Source: Maricaulis sp.
Lineage (GTDB): Bacteria > Pseudomonadota > Alphaproteobacteria > Caulobacterales > Maricaulaceae
Direction: 5' to 3'
DNA length: 64,000 bases
NCBI RefSeq assembly: GCF_015665295.1
Contig: NZ_JADFAJ010000016.1
Coordinates: forward strand, 175,716-239,715
Below the pieces are notes generated by a model. It made no database searches, had not been told where the DNA came from, and saw nothing but the letters and a program-made list of their open reading frames with translations. Shown one piece after another: positions 1 to 8,206 of the stretch; within the stretch, counting starts at the first letter, position 1; every line of letters begins with the position of its first letter. Both the position numbers and the translations under genes were made by a program.

Positions 1-1764
1 CTGGACCAGGGCCTGGGTCTTCTGCTGGATGGCTTCAAGATCTTCGCCATCCTTGACTTCTTTCAGCTCGTTCAAAGCCGCCTCGATGGCGCCCTTGTCT
101 TCACCGGGCACCTTGTCGCCGAACTCCTCGAGCTGTTTTTCGGTCTGATGGACCATCGCCTCGGCACCATTGCGGGCCTCGACGAGTTCCTTCTTCTTCT
201 TGTCCGCCTCGGCATTGGCCTCGGCATCCTTGACCATCTGCTCGATATCATCGTCCGACAGGCCGCCGGAAGCCTGGATCCGGATGACCTGCTCCTTGCC
301 GGTCGCCTTGTCCTTGGCAGACACGTTGACAATGCCGTTGGCGTCGATGTCGAAAGTGACCTCGATCTGGGGCAGGCCGCGCGGTGCCGGCGGGATGCCA
401 ACCAGGTCGAACTGACCCAGGAGCTTGTTGTCGGCCGCCATTTCGCGCTCGCCCTGCGACACGCGGATGGTCACCGCAGTCTGGTTGTCATCGGCGGTCG
501 AGAAGGTCTGCGACTTCTTGGTCGGGATCGTTGTATTGCGCTCGATCAGGCGGGTGAAGACACCACCCAGCGTTTCGATACCCAGCGACAGCGGGGTCAC
601 GTCGAGCAGGAGTACGTCTTTCACATCGCCCTGGAGGACGCCGGCCTGGATGGCGGCACCCATGGCAACGACTTCATCCGGGTTCACACCCTTGTGCGGG
701 TCCTTGCCGAAGAAGCCCTTCACGGCCTCCTGCACCTTGGGCATGCGGGTCATGCCGCCGACCAGAACGATGTCGTCAATGTCGGACGGGCTCAGGCCGG
801 CATCCTTGAGCGCCTTCTTGCAGGGCTCCAGCGTGCGCTTGACCAGATCCTCGACCAGGGCTTCCAGCTTGGCGCGGGAGAGCTTGATATTGAGGTGTTT
901 CGGCCCCGAGGCATCGGCCGTGATGAAGGGCAGGTTCACTTCATACGAGGTGGCCGAAGAGAGTTCCTTCTTGGCCTTCTCGGCTTCTTCCTTCAGGCGC
1001 TGGAGAGCCAGCTTGTCGGCCTTCAGGTCGATGCCGCTTTCCTTTTTGAACTCGTCCGCGAGGTACTGGACGATGCGCATGTCGAAGTCTTCACCGCCCA
1101 GGAAGGTGTCACCATTGGTGGCCTTCACTTCGAACACGCCGTCACCGATCTCCAGGACCGAGACGTCAAATGTGCCGCCGCCGAGATCGAAGACGGCAAT
1201 CGTCTTGTTCTCGCCCTTGTCGAGGCCATAGGCCAGGGCCGCCGCGGTCGGCTCATTGATGATGCGCAGGACTTCAAGGCCGGCAATCTTGCCCGCGTCC
1301 TTGGTGGCCTGGCGTTGGGCATCGTCGAAATAGGCCGGAACCGTGATCACGGCCTTCTCGACCTTTTCGCCGAGATAGCTTTCCGCGGTCTCCTTCATCT
1401 TCTGCAGAGTGAAGGCAGAGATTTCCGACGGGGAATATTTCTTGTCGCGACCCTGGACCCAGGCATCATTGCTGTCCGACGGGACAATCTTGTAGGGCAC
1501 CATGTCGATGTCCTTTTTGACCGTCGGGTCGTCCATCATGCGGCCGATCAGGCGCTTGATGGCAAAGAAGGTGTAGTCGGGATTGGTGACGGCCTGGCGT
1601 TTCGCCGGCTGGCCGATAAGGCGCTGGCCATCCTCCGTGAAGGCCACGACGGACGGGGTGGTCCGGACGCCTTCTGAATTCTCGATGACCTTCGCCTGGC
1701 CGCTTTCCATAACAGCCACACAGGAATTGGTCGTACCCAGGTCGATGCCGATAACCTTGCTCAT
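1..1764 (-). CDS. dnaK: Chaperone DnaK (Hsp70), 3' end outside the window
   Basis: ATP-dependent Hsp70 chaperone that works with DnaJ and GrpE in the cytoplasm. The reverse-strand reading begins [15 protein letters not shown], the phosphate-1 loop of the Hsp70 ATPase, and stays open for 588 codons to the window edge. DnaK proteins are usually about 630-640 residues, so roughly the last 50 residues (the lid tail) are missing. The ATG at 1764 fits the universally conserved N-terminus. The gene is not adjacent to grpE or hrcA: an unrelated oxidoreductase and alkB lie between. A long leader with a hairpin and a candidate heat-shock promoter lies upstream. Confidence 0.97.
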   Translation of the reverse strand, partial: MSKVIGIDLGTTNSCVAVMESGQAKVIENSEGVRTTPSVVAFTEDGQRLIGQPAKRQAVTNPDYTFFAIKRLIGRMMDDPTVKKDIDMVPYKIVPSDSNDAWVQGRDKKYSPSEISAFTLQKMKETAESYLGEKVEKAVITVPAYFDDAQRQATKDAGKIAGLEVLRIINEPTAAALAYGLDKGENKTIAVFDLGGGTFDVSVLEIGDGVFEVKATNGDTFLGGEDFDMRIVQYLADEFKKESGIDLKADKLALQRLKEEAEKAKKELSSATSYEVNLPFITADASGPKHLNIKLSRAKLEALVEDLVKRTLEPCKKALKDAGLSPSDIDDIVLVGGMTRMPKVQEAVKGFFGKDPHKGVNPDEVVAMGAAIQAGVLQGDVKDVLLLDVTPLSLGIETLGGVFTRLIERNTTIPTKKSQTFSTADDNQTAVTIRVSQGEREMAADNKLLGQFDLVGIPPAPRGLPQIEVTFDIDANGIVNVSAKDKATGKEQVIRIQASGGLSDDDIEQMVKDAEANAEADKKKKELVEARNGAEAMVHQTEKQLEEFGDKVPGEDKGAIEAALNELKEVKDGEDLEAIQQKTQALVQ

Positions 1765-1874
1765 TGATCGCTTCTCCGTTTTTTCCAAGCGGGACCCGTC
1801 CGGCGAATGCGCGGCCTTCAAATGAAGCACCCCACATCCCGCTGACTGTCCCCTTCGGGATCGTCATTGATGAT

Positions 1875-1894
1875 ACCGGTGTGCCGACACCGGT
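1875..1894 (-). other. Perfect hairpin in the dnaK leader
   Basis: ACCGGTGT (1875-1882) and ACACCGGT (1887-1894) form a perfect 8-bp inverted repeat with a 4-nt loop, about 110 nt upstream of the dnaK start. If the candidate promoter at 1938-1966 is used, the hairpin lies inside the 5' untranslated RNA. It does not resemble CIRCE, the HrcA operator (TTAGCACTC and its complement). It could stabilise or regulate the leader, or be a protein-binding palindrome. Confidence 0.45.
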
Positions 1895-1937
1895 CTGGTT
1901 CAAATGTTCGCGGGAATAACCCCGCGCTCAGTGGGCG

Positions 1938-1966
1938 ATTTAGGGAGGCGGGAGATACAGTGCAAG
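1938..1966 (-). promoter_or_regulatory. Candidate heat-shock (sigma-32-like) promoter of dnaK
   Basis: On the reverse strand, CTTGCA (1966-1961) is followed 15 nt later by CCCTAAAT (1945-1938). The CTTG and CCC(T/A)-type boxes and their spacing resemble alphaproteobacterial RpoH promoters. It would give a leader of about 170 nt ahead of dnaK. The match is by eye and the -10 box is imperfect. Confidence 0.4.
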
Positions 1967-1990
1967 GGCTGCGTCAGCTGCATCGCATAT

Positions 1991-2015
1991 GAGCCATACG
2001 CATTTGATATGACTC
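1991..2015. promoter_or_regulatory. Inverted repeat between dnaK and alkB
   Basis: GAGCCATA (1991-1998) and TATGACTC (2008-2015) are inverted arms with one mismatch and a 9-bp spacer. They sit in the divergent dnaK/alkB region, about 62 bp before the alkB GTG. The size is typical of a dimeric repressor or activator site. I recognise no specific regulator. Confidence 0.3.
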
Positions 2016-2076
2016 AAGGACCGTCCTGCAGGTTCGCGGCGCTTGCGGGTTCCGGCTGAGTTGCCTCAGGGAGCGG

Positions 2077-2751
2077 GTGGTCAGAGGCCCTGATGCACCC
2101 CATCTTGGGTGGATGAGCGCAGCATTTTCCATGCCATCCGGCTTTCGCCTTCTGCCTGGCCGACTGTCCCGACAGCAACAGGCGGTACTGATCGACGCAG
2201 TCATCGCTGCGCAAGACACGGCGCCTTTCTGGCGGCCGTCCATGCCGAGAACCGGGCAGCCGCTGTCCGTCACGATGACGAATTTCGGCTCGTTGGGCTG
2301 GGTGACCGACAAGCGGGATGGTTACCGCTATGAGCCCACCCATCCTGAAACGGGATCGCCCTGGCCGGAAATGCCCGCCCTGCTGACCGAACTCTGGCAG
2401 GAAGTGGCGGATTATCCCGCCCTGCCTGAAGCCTGTCTGGTCAACTGGTACGCGCCGGACAGTCGTATGGGGATGCATGTCGACTGGGACGAGGAAGCGA
2501 CAGACGCTGCCGTTGTCTCCATTTCGCTCGGCGACAAGGCGCGCTTCCGGCTCGGTGGCCAAAGGCGCGGGGGCAAGACAGGCTCCATGGTCCTGTCATC
2601 GGGCGATGTCGTGGTTCTCGGCGACGAAGCACGGTCTTGCTATCACGGCGTTGACCGGATTTATCCGGGCACGTCGACCTTGCTGCCTCCAGAGGCCTTC
2701 CCTGGTGGCGGCCGCATCAATCTGACAATGCGACGGGTGAAACGGGCATAG
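2077..2751 (+). CDS. alkB: AlkB-type 2-oxoglutarate/Fe(II) DNA-repair dioxygenase
   Basis: Oxidative dealkylation of 1-methyladenine and 3-methylcytosine in DNA or RNA. The protein aligns along its length with E. coli AlkB. The iron ligands are HVDWDE (H134, D136) and H190 in CYHGVDRI, and the 2-oxoglutarate-binding RINLTMR segment supplies R213 and R219. Length (224 residues from GTG 2077) is close to the usual 216. GTG 2077 has AGGGAG just upstream, though spacing is tight; ATG 2113 or 2131 are alternatives that leave the domain intact. There is no ada gene beside it. It converges on the glutamate-synthase-like gene. Confidence 0.92.
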   Translation: MVRGPDAPHLGWMSAAFSMPSGFRLLPGRLSRQQQAVLIDAVIAAQDTAPFWRPSMPRTGQPLSVTMTNFGSLGWVTDKRDGYRYEPTHPETGSPWPEMPALLTELWQEVADYPALPEACLVNWYAPDSRMGMHVDWDEEATDAAVVSISLGDKARFRLGGQRRGGKTGSMVLSSGDVVVLGDEARSCYHGVDRIYPGTSTLLPPEAFPGGGRINLTMRRVKRA

Positions 2752-2761
2752 GTCGCAAATG

Positions 2762-4288
2762 TCAGGCCTGGCCCGGCACCTCCCGGTTCGGCGCCTCGTC
2801 ATCGGGCAGATAGCTCAGCGCGGTCATCGGCAGGGAGCGGCCATTGGCCTGCACGATCCGGACATGTTTGCGACCGAGCCGGCGGGGCTCTGGCACGCCG
2901 CAGGAATGGGCGATGATCTCGACATGTTTGCGCACCGTGTTGGCGTATTCAGCGACCCGCTCCGCCTTGTCCTTGACGACCAGACCGCGTTGCAGGCGCT
3001 TGTCGTGGGTCGTCACGCCCGTCGGGCAGGTATTCTTGTGACATTTCAGCGCCTGGATGCAGCCGAGCGAGAACATGAAGCCGCGGCCGCACTGGATGAA
3101 ATCGGCTCCAGCCGCGAGGGCCCAGGCAACAGATCCCGGCGTCAACAGCTTGCCGGATGCGATCACGCGGATGCGCTCCTTCAGGCCGTAGCGCTCGAGC
3201 AGGGAAACGGCGATCGGCAGGCTCTCGCGAATGGTCAGGCCGACATTGTCCATCAGCGCCATCGGGGCCGCGCCGGTACCGCCATCACCGCTGTCGATGG
3301 TGAAGAAATCCGGGGCGCTGTCAGGTCCACGCTTGGTGATCTCGACACACATCTCCTCGATCCAGCCATAGGCGCCGATCACCGCCTTGAATCCGACGGG
3401 CTTGCCGGTCACCTCACGGATATGACCGATCATGTCGAGCAAGCCGCCGATATCGTCGAACTCGGGATGCCGGTTGGGTGAGATCGAGGCCTGTCCGACA
3501 GGGATGCCGCGAATCCTGGCAATGTCGCGGGTCACCTTTTCTGCCGGCAGGATGCCACCCTTGCCCGGCTTGGCGCCCTGCGACAGCTTGAGCTCGAACA
3601 TCCGGACCTGTTCGTGACCGGCAACCCGGCGCAGGTTCTCGTCTGAGAGGCCGCCCTGATCATCACGCACGCCGTATTTCGCCGTGCCGATCTGGAAGAC
3701 GATGTCGCAGCCACCCTCCAGATGCATCGGCGACAGCCCTCCCTCGCCGGTATTCATCCAGATCCCGGCCTTCGCCGCCCCGCGTGACAGCGCCCGCACG
3801 GCCGGTTTCGACAGAGCGCCATAACTCATCCCGGAGATGTTGAAGAAGGAGGGGGCGTCATAGGGCGTGCGGGCCTGGGGTCCGACGCGCAGTGGCTGGG
3901 CTTCTGCGGCATGGTCGTCGAGCAGGGGAAAGGGGCAATTGACGAAAATCGCCGTGCCCGGCTTGTCCATTGGCTTGGTCGATCCGAAAGGGATGGTGCC
4001 GCCCTTGCCTTGCGATGACCGGTAGACCCAATCACGCTCGGCCCGGTTGAAGGGCAGTTCCTCGCGGTCCATCGCGAAGAAATATTGCCGGAAGAACTCG
4101 CCCAGGGTTGTAAAAAGCGACCGGAAACGTCCGACGACCGGGTAGTTGCGCCGGATCGCATCGCGCGTTTGCAGACGGTCGACGACATACATGCCGAATG
4201 CCACGAGCACGGCCAGGCCTATGGCCAGAATGAAAACCTGGGTCAGGATGTTCATCGCATCCATTGCCCAGCCAGGCAGCATCGTCAT
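2762..4288 (-). CDS. Membrane-anchored FMN-binding glutamate synthase family protein
   Basis: Resembles the FMN/synthase domain of glutamate synthase as a stand-alone protein of 508 residues. A single transmembrane helix occupies about residues 14-34. The FMN-barrel motifs ELKLSQGAKPGKGG and DSGDGGTGAAP are present, followed by C410-x5-C416-x4-C421, the 3Fe-4S cluster pattern of GltB. There is no glutaminase (class II amidotransferase) domain and no gltD nearby, so it probably uses another nitrogen donor or another substrate, as expected for the archaeal-type or orphan GltB-like family. ATG 4288 has GGGAGAG upstream. True substrate unknown. Confidence 0.85.
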   Translation of the reverse strand: MTMLPGWAMDAMNILTQVFILAIGLAVLVAFGMYVVDRLQTRDAIRRNYPVVGRFRSLFTTLGEFFRQYFFAMDREELPFNRAERDWVYRSSQGKGGTIPFGSTKPMDKPGTAIFVNCPFPLLDDHAAEAQPLRVGPQARTPYDAPSFFNISGMSYGALSKPAVRALSRGAAKAGIWMNTGEGGLSPMHLEGGCDIVFQIGTAKYGVRDDQGGLSDENLRRVAGHEQVRMFELKLSQGAKPGKGGILPAEKVTRDIARIRGIPVGQASISPNRHPEFDDIGGLLDMIGHIREVTGKPVGFKAVIGAYGWIEEMCVEITKRGPDSAPDFFTIDSGDGGTGAAPMALMDNVGLTIRESLPIAVSLLERYGLKERIRVIASGKLLTPGSVAWALAAGADFIQCGRGFMFSLGCIQALKCHKNTCPTGVTTHDKRLQRGLVVKDKAERVAEYANTVRKHVEIIAHSCGVPEPRRLGRKHVRIVQANGRSLPMTALSYLPDDEAPNREVPGQA

Positions 4289-4387
4289 GGAACTCTCCCG
4301 CTTGTGCGCAACGCATCATGACCCGACATCGATCGTGATGCGAGAGGTAGCGGCGCGCATGACGCGGGTGTGATGCCTCGTGTGCGC

Positions 4388-5032
4388 TCAGGCCTTCATG
4401 TCGACATTGCCGCCTGAACCACCCGACGCGTCACCATTGCCGGCCGCCGGGCCGGAGGAGACGGCGACCATGGCGGCGCGCAAGGTGCGGTCCGCAATCA
4501 CAAAACCGGTCTGCATGACGGCGGCGATCGTGCCTGCCCCGTGGTCGGACGGGATCTGGGCAACGGCTTGGTGTTTGTGTGGATCGAAAGCGTCACCGGG
4601 TTGCGGATCGACCTTCTTGACGCCGTGGCGCTCCAGCTTGGTCGCCATGGCCTTCTCGGTCATCGCGACGCCCTCGACCAGGTTCTTCACGGCGTCCGGC
4701 GCATCGGCAAGGGCGGCCTCATCGACGGCGCTCACGGCGCGGGTCAGATTGTCGGAAATGTCGAGCATGTCCTTGGCAAAGCTGGAGACAGCATAGCTGC
4801 GCGCGTCGGCGACATCGCGATCCGCCCGCTTGCGGGCATTCTCGGCCTCGGCCAGGGCGCGCAGCAGCTTGTCGCGCATGGAATCGAGCTCGGCGGTCAG
4901 CTTGGGGATTGGATCATCCGCGACCGGCGCGTCTGCTTGAGCCGAATTGGCATTGGCCGCGGCCTCCGCTTTTGCGGTGTCGTCCTGAGGGGTTTCGGTG
5001 TCGTTTTGCGGCTTGTTCTCTGTGTCGCTCAT
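4388..5032 (-). CDS. grpE: Nucleotide exchange factor GrpE
   Basis: Releases ADP from DnaK in the DnaK-DnaJ cycle. The protein has 214 residues from ATG 5032. It shows an acidic, low-complexity N-terminus, a long helical segment (about residues 40-85), and the C-terminal beta domain with GDAFDPHKHQAVAQIPS and GTIAAVMQTGFVIADRTLRAA, both typical of GrpE. The frame is open further upstream into hrcA, but MSDTENKP just after the hrcA stop is the natural start. It is 7 bp downstream of hrcA and probably in the same transcript. The C-terminus is rich in Gly, Ser and Asn. Confidence 0.97.
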   Translation of the reverse strand: MSDTENKPQNDTETPQDDTAKAEAAANANSAQADAPVADDPIPKLTAELDSMRDKLLRALAEAENARKRADRDVADARSYAVSSFAKDMLDISDNLTRAVSAVDEAALADAPDAVKNLVEGVAMTEKAMATKLERHGVKKVDPQPGDAFDPHKHQAVAQIPSDHGAGTIAAVMQTGFVIADRTLRAAMVAVSSGPAAGNGDASGGSGGNVDMKA

Positions 5033-5039
5033 CTTGTCT

Positions 5040-6119
5040 TCACTCTCGCGATCGCGCGCCATCCAGTATCTGTCCGACCACACGGGCGGTGTAGTCGACG
5101 AGGGGGATAACACGGGCATAGTTCAAACGTGTGGGGCCAATTACACCCAGCGCCCCGATGATTTCCTGTTCGGCATTCATATAGGGAGCCACGATCACAC
5201 TGGAACCCGACAGACTGAAAAGCGGGTTTTCGGCGCCGATGAAGAGGCGCACACCCTGGGCGTCCCGCGCCTTGTCCAGCAGGGTGATCAGCTCTTCCTT
5301 GCGCTCGATGTCCTCGAACAGCAGGCGGATGCGCTCGAGGTCGCCGGCGGCATCAAGGCTTTCCAGCAGGCGGGCCTGGCCCCGCACGATCAGCGAGCGC
5401 TCCCGGCTCTGGCCGCCGCTCCAGTCGGCCAGACCCCGTTTGACCAGGCTTTCAGCCGCCCCGTCCAGTGCTGAGCGCCGCTCGGCGATCTCCAGCTCGA
5501 TGACCTTGCGGGCATCGCTGAGGGTTCGGCCTTTCAGGCGCGTCGAAAGATAGTTTCCGGCCTCGATCAGCGCCGCTGGCGGAATCCCGTCGGGCGAGCG
5601 CATGAGCCGGTTTTCGACACTGCCGTCCTCGAACACCAGGACGGCCAGCATCTCGACCGAGGAGAGCGGCACGAATTCAACATGGCGCAGCGGCGCTTCG
5701 CGTTTGGAGGTGATGACCAGACCGGCACCGCCCGCCAGGCCGCCGAGCAGCGAAGTCGCCTCGCCCAGCAGGTCCTGGGTCGAGCGGCCGGACACCGAGA
5801 CGCGGCCCTCGATCGCCTGGCGCTCGTCGGCTGACAGCTCGCCGATCTGCAACAGCCCGTCGACGAAGAGCCGGAGCCCGGCATGGGTCGGCATGCGGCC
5901 GGCGCTGGAGTGCGGCGCACTCAGAAGGCCGAGATCGGCCAGGTCCGCCATGGTGTTGCGGATCGAGGCCGGGGACAGGGATAAATTGCCGCTTTGCGAC
6001 AGGGTGCGGGAGCCGACCGGGTCGCCGGAGCGCAGATAGGCCTCGACGATCTCGCGAAAGATCGTGCGCATGCGATCATCCAGCGCGGCCAGGGCCGATT
6101 GCGGAACAGTCTGGGACAT
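5040..6119 (-). CDS. hrcA: Heat-inducible transcription repressor HrcA
   Basis: Represses class I heat-shock genes by binding CIRCE elements and senses folding status through GroEL. The 359-residue protein has the N-terminal winged helix (SPASIRNTMADLADLGLL, about residues 49-66, followed by HSSAGRMPTHAGLRLFVD) and the later GAF-like region. No CIRCE element was found in this window, so its targets (probably groESL) lie elsewhere. It heads the hrcA-grpE pair and is divergent from rph. Confidence 0.97.
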   Translation of the reverse strand: MSQTVPQSALAALDDRMRTIFREIVEAYLRSGDPVGSRTLSQSGNLSLSPASIRNTMADLADLGLLSAPHSSAGRMPTHAGLRLFVDGLLQIGELSADERQAIEGRVSVSGRSTQDLLGEATSLLGGLAGGAGLVITSKREAPLRHVEFVPLSSVEMLAVLVFEDGSVENRLMRSPDGIPPAALIEAGNYLSTRLKGRTLSDARKVIELEIAERRSALDGAAESLVKRGLADWSGGQSRERSLIVRGQARLLESLDAAGDLERIRLLFEDIERKEELITLLDKARDAQGVRLFIGAENPLFSLSGSSVIVAPYMNAEQEIIGALGVIGPTRLNYARVIPLVDYTARVVGQILDGARSRE

Positions 6120-6241
6120 CCCTTCTCAATTAGTCGTGCCCGCGCCCGGGTTCAATCCGCTTTGCGCGCGCTTGCCGCTTGAAGCCCGTCGCCATCGCCG
6201 CTAGGAGCGGGGCCAGGACAGCACCGACACCGGAGACGAGC

Positions 6242-6958
6242 ATGAGACCCAATGGACGCGCCCGCGACGCCATGCGTGACATCAGCCTGGAGGCTGGCGC
6301 CTCGCTTTACGCCGAAGGGTCCTGTCTCGCCCGTTTCGGCGGCACGCATGTCTTGTGCACGGCCTCGGTGGAAGACAATATCCCGCCGTGGCTGCGAGGT
6401 GGCGGCAAGGGCTGGGTAACAGCGGAATACGGCATGTTGCCGCGCGCCACGCATTCGCGCTCGCGCCGCGAGGCGAGCGCCGGCAAGCAATCCGGCCGGA
6501 CCCAGGAAATCCAGCGCCTGATCGGCCGCTCGCTGCGGGCGGTTGTTGATCTGAAGGCGCTCGGTGAACGCCAGATCACGATCGATTGCGACGTCCTGCA
6601 AGCCGATGGCGGCACACGCACGGCGGCCATCACCGGCGCCTGGGTCGCGCTCAAGCAGGCGACCGCCTATCTGATCGAGGAAGGTGTGCTGGCCGAGGAC
6701 CCTGTGCACGGCCAGCTCGCCGCCATCTCCTGCGGTGTCATCGACGGTGAAGCCCGGCTCGACCTTGAATATGAGGAAGATCGCCGCGCCGAGGCTGATG
6801 CCAATTTCGTGCTGACTGACCGGGGCGGGATTGTCGAGATCCAGGCCACGGCGGAAGACAGGCCGATCCCGGAATCCGATTTCGACCTCCTCTTCGCCCT
6901 CGCCAAGGCCGGCGTGACCGATCTGTGCGCGGCGCAACTGGCGGCACTGAAGGGATAG
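6242..6958 (+). CDS. rph: Ribonuclease PH
   Basis: Phosphorolytic 3'-5' exoribonuclease that trims tRNA 3' ends. The 238-residue product begins [15 protein letters not shown] and carries [20 protein letters not shown], the [26 protein letters not shown] phosphate-site region (R-rich, residues about 75-100) and [18 protein letters not shown], all hallmarks of RNase PH. ATG 6242 follows GGAGACGAG. The frame is open upstream, but only to non-ATG codons. It is divergent from hrcA, a common alphaproteobacterial arrangement. Confidence 0.97.
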   Translation: MRPNGRARDAMRDISLEAGASLYAEGSCLARFGGTHVLCTASVEDNIPPWLRGGGKGWVTAEYGMLPRATHSRSRREASAGKQSGRTQEIQRLIGRSLRAVVDLKALGERQITIDCDVLQADGGTRTAAITGAWVALKQATAYLIEEGVLAEDPVHGQLAAISCGVIDGEARLDLEYEEDRRAEADANFVLTDRGGIVEIQATAEDRPIPESDFDLLFALAKAGVTDLCAAQLAALKG

Positions 6959-6995
6959 TGCTTGCACTGGTGGCGGAAGCCGGGTGAATTAAAGA

Positions 6996-7086
6996 ACAGA
7001 CGGCGGGGGCGCGCTGGGGGGCTGGAAACGGCCCGCACGGCCTCTTTGGGAAGGGGCTACCGTGCAGGCCCACCCCCGCCGTCTGT
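6996..7086 (+). ncRNA. Candidate structured RNA with a three-way junction
   Basis: Outer arms ACAGACGGCGGGGG (6996-7009) and CCCCCGCCGTCTGT (7073-7086) pair perfectly over 14 bp. Inside are two further stems. GGGCTG-GAAA-CGGCCC (7019-7034) has a GNRA loop. GCACGG (7035-7040) pairs with CCGTGC (7060-7065) and continues into CCTCTT-TGGG-AAGGGG (7041-7056) with a CTA bulge. The GAAA loop favours the plus strand. On the minus strand the outer stem is followed by TTCTTTAATT, so it might instead be an elaborate terminator for the regulator gene to its right. It matches no RNA family I recognise. Confidence 0.4.
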
Positions 7087-7129
7087 CCCGTCGACCCGAG
7101 GGCCGGCGGTTCGTGAGTGACGCGCGCGC

Positions 7130-7360
7130 CTATTCGGCCGCGTCGGCGTCATCATCCTCATCATCGAAGCTCAACAGGTCGCCGGGCTGGCAACCCAGTT
7201 CGCGGCAAAGCGCTTCCAGGGTCGAGAAGCGGACAGCCTTGGCCTTGCCTGTCTTGAGGATCGACAGGTTGGCCATGGTGATACCGACACGGTCGCAGAG
7301 TTCGGTCAGCGACATGCGGCGCTCGAGGAGCATGCGATCAAGAGTGACGCGAATGGGCAT
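7130..7360 (-). CDS. Small YozG/XRE-type helix-turn-helix regulator
   Basis: A 76-residue protein that is nearly all DNA-binding domain: MSLTELCDRVGITMANLS (about residues 16-33) is the HTH, followed by an STLEALCRELGCQPGDLL helix pair and an acidic tail DDEDDDADAAE. Such proteins regularly sit directly downstream of DUF2975 membrane proteins, as here (13-bp gap), forming a two-gene unit. The function of that pair is not established. Probably autoregulatory, acting on the palindromes at 8207-8264 (inference). Confidence 0.88.
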   Translation of the reverse strand: MPIRVTLDRMLLERRMSLTELCDRVGITMANLSILKTGKAKAVRFSTLEALCRELGCQPGDLLSFDDEDDDADAAE

Positions 7361-7373
7361 GGTGTGCGTCTCC

Positions 7374-7928
7374 CTAAATCGTCAGTTTTTGTTCTTGGCG
7401 CATCCGCGCGCCTTCGCGGAAAACTTCCGCCAGGACCAGCAGTGCCACTACGGCAAACCAGGCCCCGAGATCGATTCCGCCGACACCGGCCAGCTCGAGC
7501 CCGCCAACCACCGGATTGTCCATATCCAGCAGTGTCAGGATCATGGCGACAGCGCCCTGGGTGACATGGCGCAGAATCTGGTAGGCGGCGATGGCAATCG
7601 CGATGACGCGCAAATGCCCGGCATTCTCCGGCACGAAGGGATCGCCGGCGATCAGGGTCGAGAAAATGCGGCGCAGCCGGTCGATCACGACCAGAAAAGC
7701 GACGATCTCGGCGACGAAGATCGGGTAGACCCATCCATGATTCCGGACGGCATCGAAAAACTGGGTGACGAAGCTGGGCGAATAGCCGAGCCAGTCCATC
7801 AGCAGGGTAGCCGCTGTCGCGACCAGGACGAGGGCTGAAAAACCCAGAAGGCCCCAGGCCAGATACCAGACAACGTCCAGTACTACCTTCAAAACGGATG
7901 CCAGTGATCCGCTTCCCAGTGCCTTCAT
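7374..7928 (-). CDS. DUF2975 family membrane protein
   Basis: A 184-residue integral membrane protein with about four hydrophobic helices (residues about 14-45, 68-84, 107-135 and 152-170). Signature segments of the DUF2975 family are LRRIFSTLIAGDPFVPENA and the C-terminal AEVFREGARMRQEQKLTI. It is the first partner of the XRE-type gene just downstream. Its role is unknown; the pairing suggests the membrane protein modulates the regulator. ATG 7928 has AAGGGAAGGGG upstream on the reverse strand. Confidence 0.85.
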   Translation of the reverse strand: MKALGSGSLASVLKVVLDVVWYLAWGLLGFSALVLVATAATLLMDWLGYSPSFVTQFFDAVRNHGWVYPIFVAEIVAFLVVIDRLRRIFSTLIAGDPFVPENAGHLRVIAIAIAAYQILRHVTQGAVAMILTLLDMDNPVVGGLELAGVGGIDLGAWFAVVALLVLAEVFREGARMRQEQKLTI

Positions 7929-7950
7929 AGCCGCCCCTTCCCTTTTAGGC

Positions 7951-8008
7951 GTCGCACGTGAGGTCCGTTGACCCTATTCCGGGACCCCGGACCTCACGCG
8001 ACTTTTTT
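7951..8008 (+). terminator. Strong hairpin followed by T6 on the plus strand
   Basis: Left arm 7951-7967 (GTCG, CA bulge, CGTGAGGTCCG) pairs with CGGACCTCACGCGAC (7988-8002), and TTTTTT follows at 8003-8008. The geometry is that of an intrinsic terminator reading rightward. However, the genes on both sides are on the minus strand, where the hairpin lies between the 38-codon ORF and the DUF2975 gene and has no T tract. It may stop antisense transcription, or act as an mRNA processing or stability element between cistrons. Confidence 0.5.
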
Positions 8009-8010
8009 CA

Positions 8011-8127
8011 TCATGCCGCGACCGGGGCAATGGCGTAGAACGCGCCGGCGCCGACTGCGACGAGAAGCATCAGATTGATCGCGATAGAGCCGATCATGTG
8101 AATGCCTGAATTGTTGGACCTGACCAT
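8011..8127 (-). CDS. 38-residue predicted membrane microprotein
   Basis: Begins MVRSNNSGIHMIGSIAINL and continues with a hydrophobic helix (about residues 12-36) ending APVAA. An AAAGGA motif lies 9 nt upstream of ATG 8127. The stop abuts the hairpin ahead of the DUF2975 gene, so it is probably the first gene of that small operon. A further 15-codon frame (8129-8176) ends one base before this ATG. No family recognised. The reality of the gene rests on the ribosome-binding site, hydrophobic pattern and position. Confidence 0.55.
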   Translation of the reverse strand: MVRSNNSGIHMIGSIAINLMLLVAVGAGAFYAIAPVAA

Positions 8128-8206
8128 TTCACTGTTTCCTTTGTCTTGTATCTGACCAATTACCGTTGTCATTCATGTTGTTCGGACGACGTCTCCCGCC
8201 CTTGTT

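Noticed and set aside
148..1677. Long open frame opposite dnaK
   Set aside because: It is antisense to a clear Hsp70 coding sequence, has no recognisable domain and is an expected product of high-GC codon bias.
1899..1910. GGTTCAAATG resembling a tRNA T-loop in the dnaK leader
   Set aside because: No complementary T stem and no other tRNA arms.
1765..2076. CIRCE element for HrcA ahead of dnaK
   Set aside because: No TTAGCACTC/GAGTGCTAA pair is present; only an unrelated GC-rich palindrome is seen.
4312..4342. CGCATCA/TGATGCG inverted repeat after grpE
   Set aside because: Seven-bp arms with a long loop and no T tract. Too weak to call a terminator.
7062..7838. Plus-strand frame opposite the XRE and DUF2975 genes
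   Set aside because: It opens inside the structured element, has no domain and runs antisense to two recognisable proteins.
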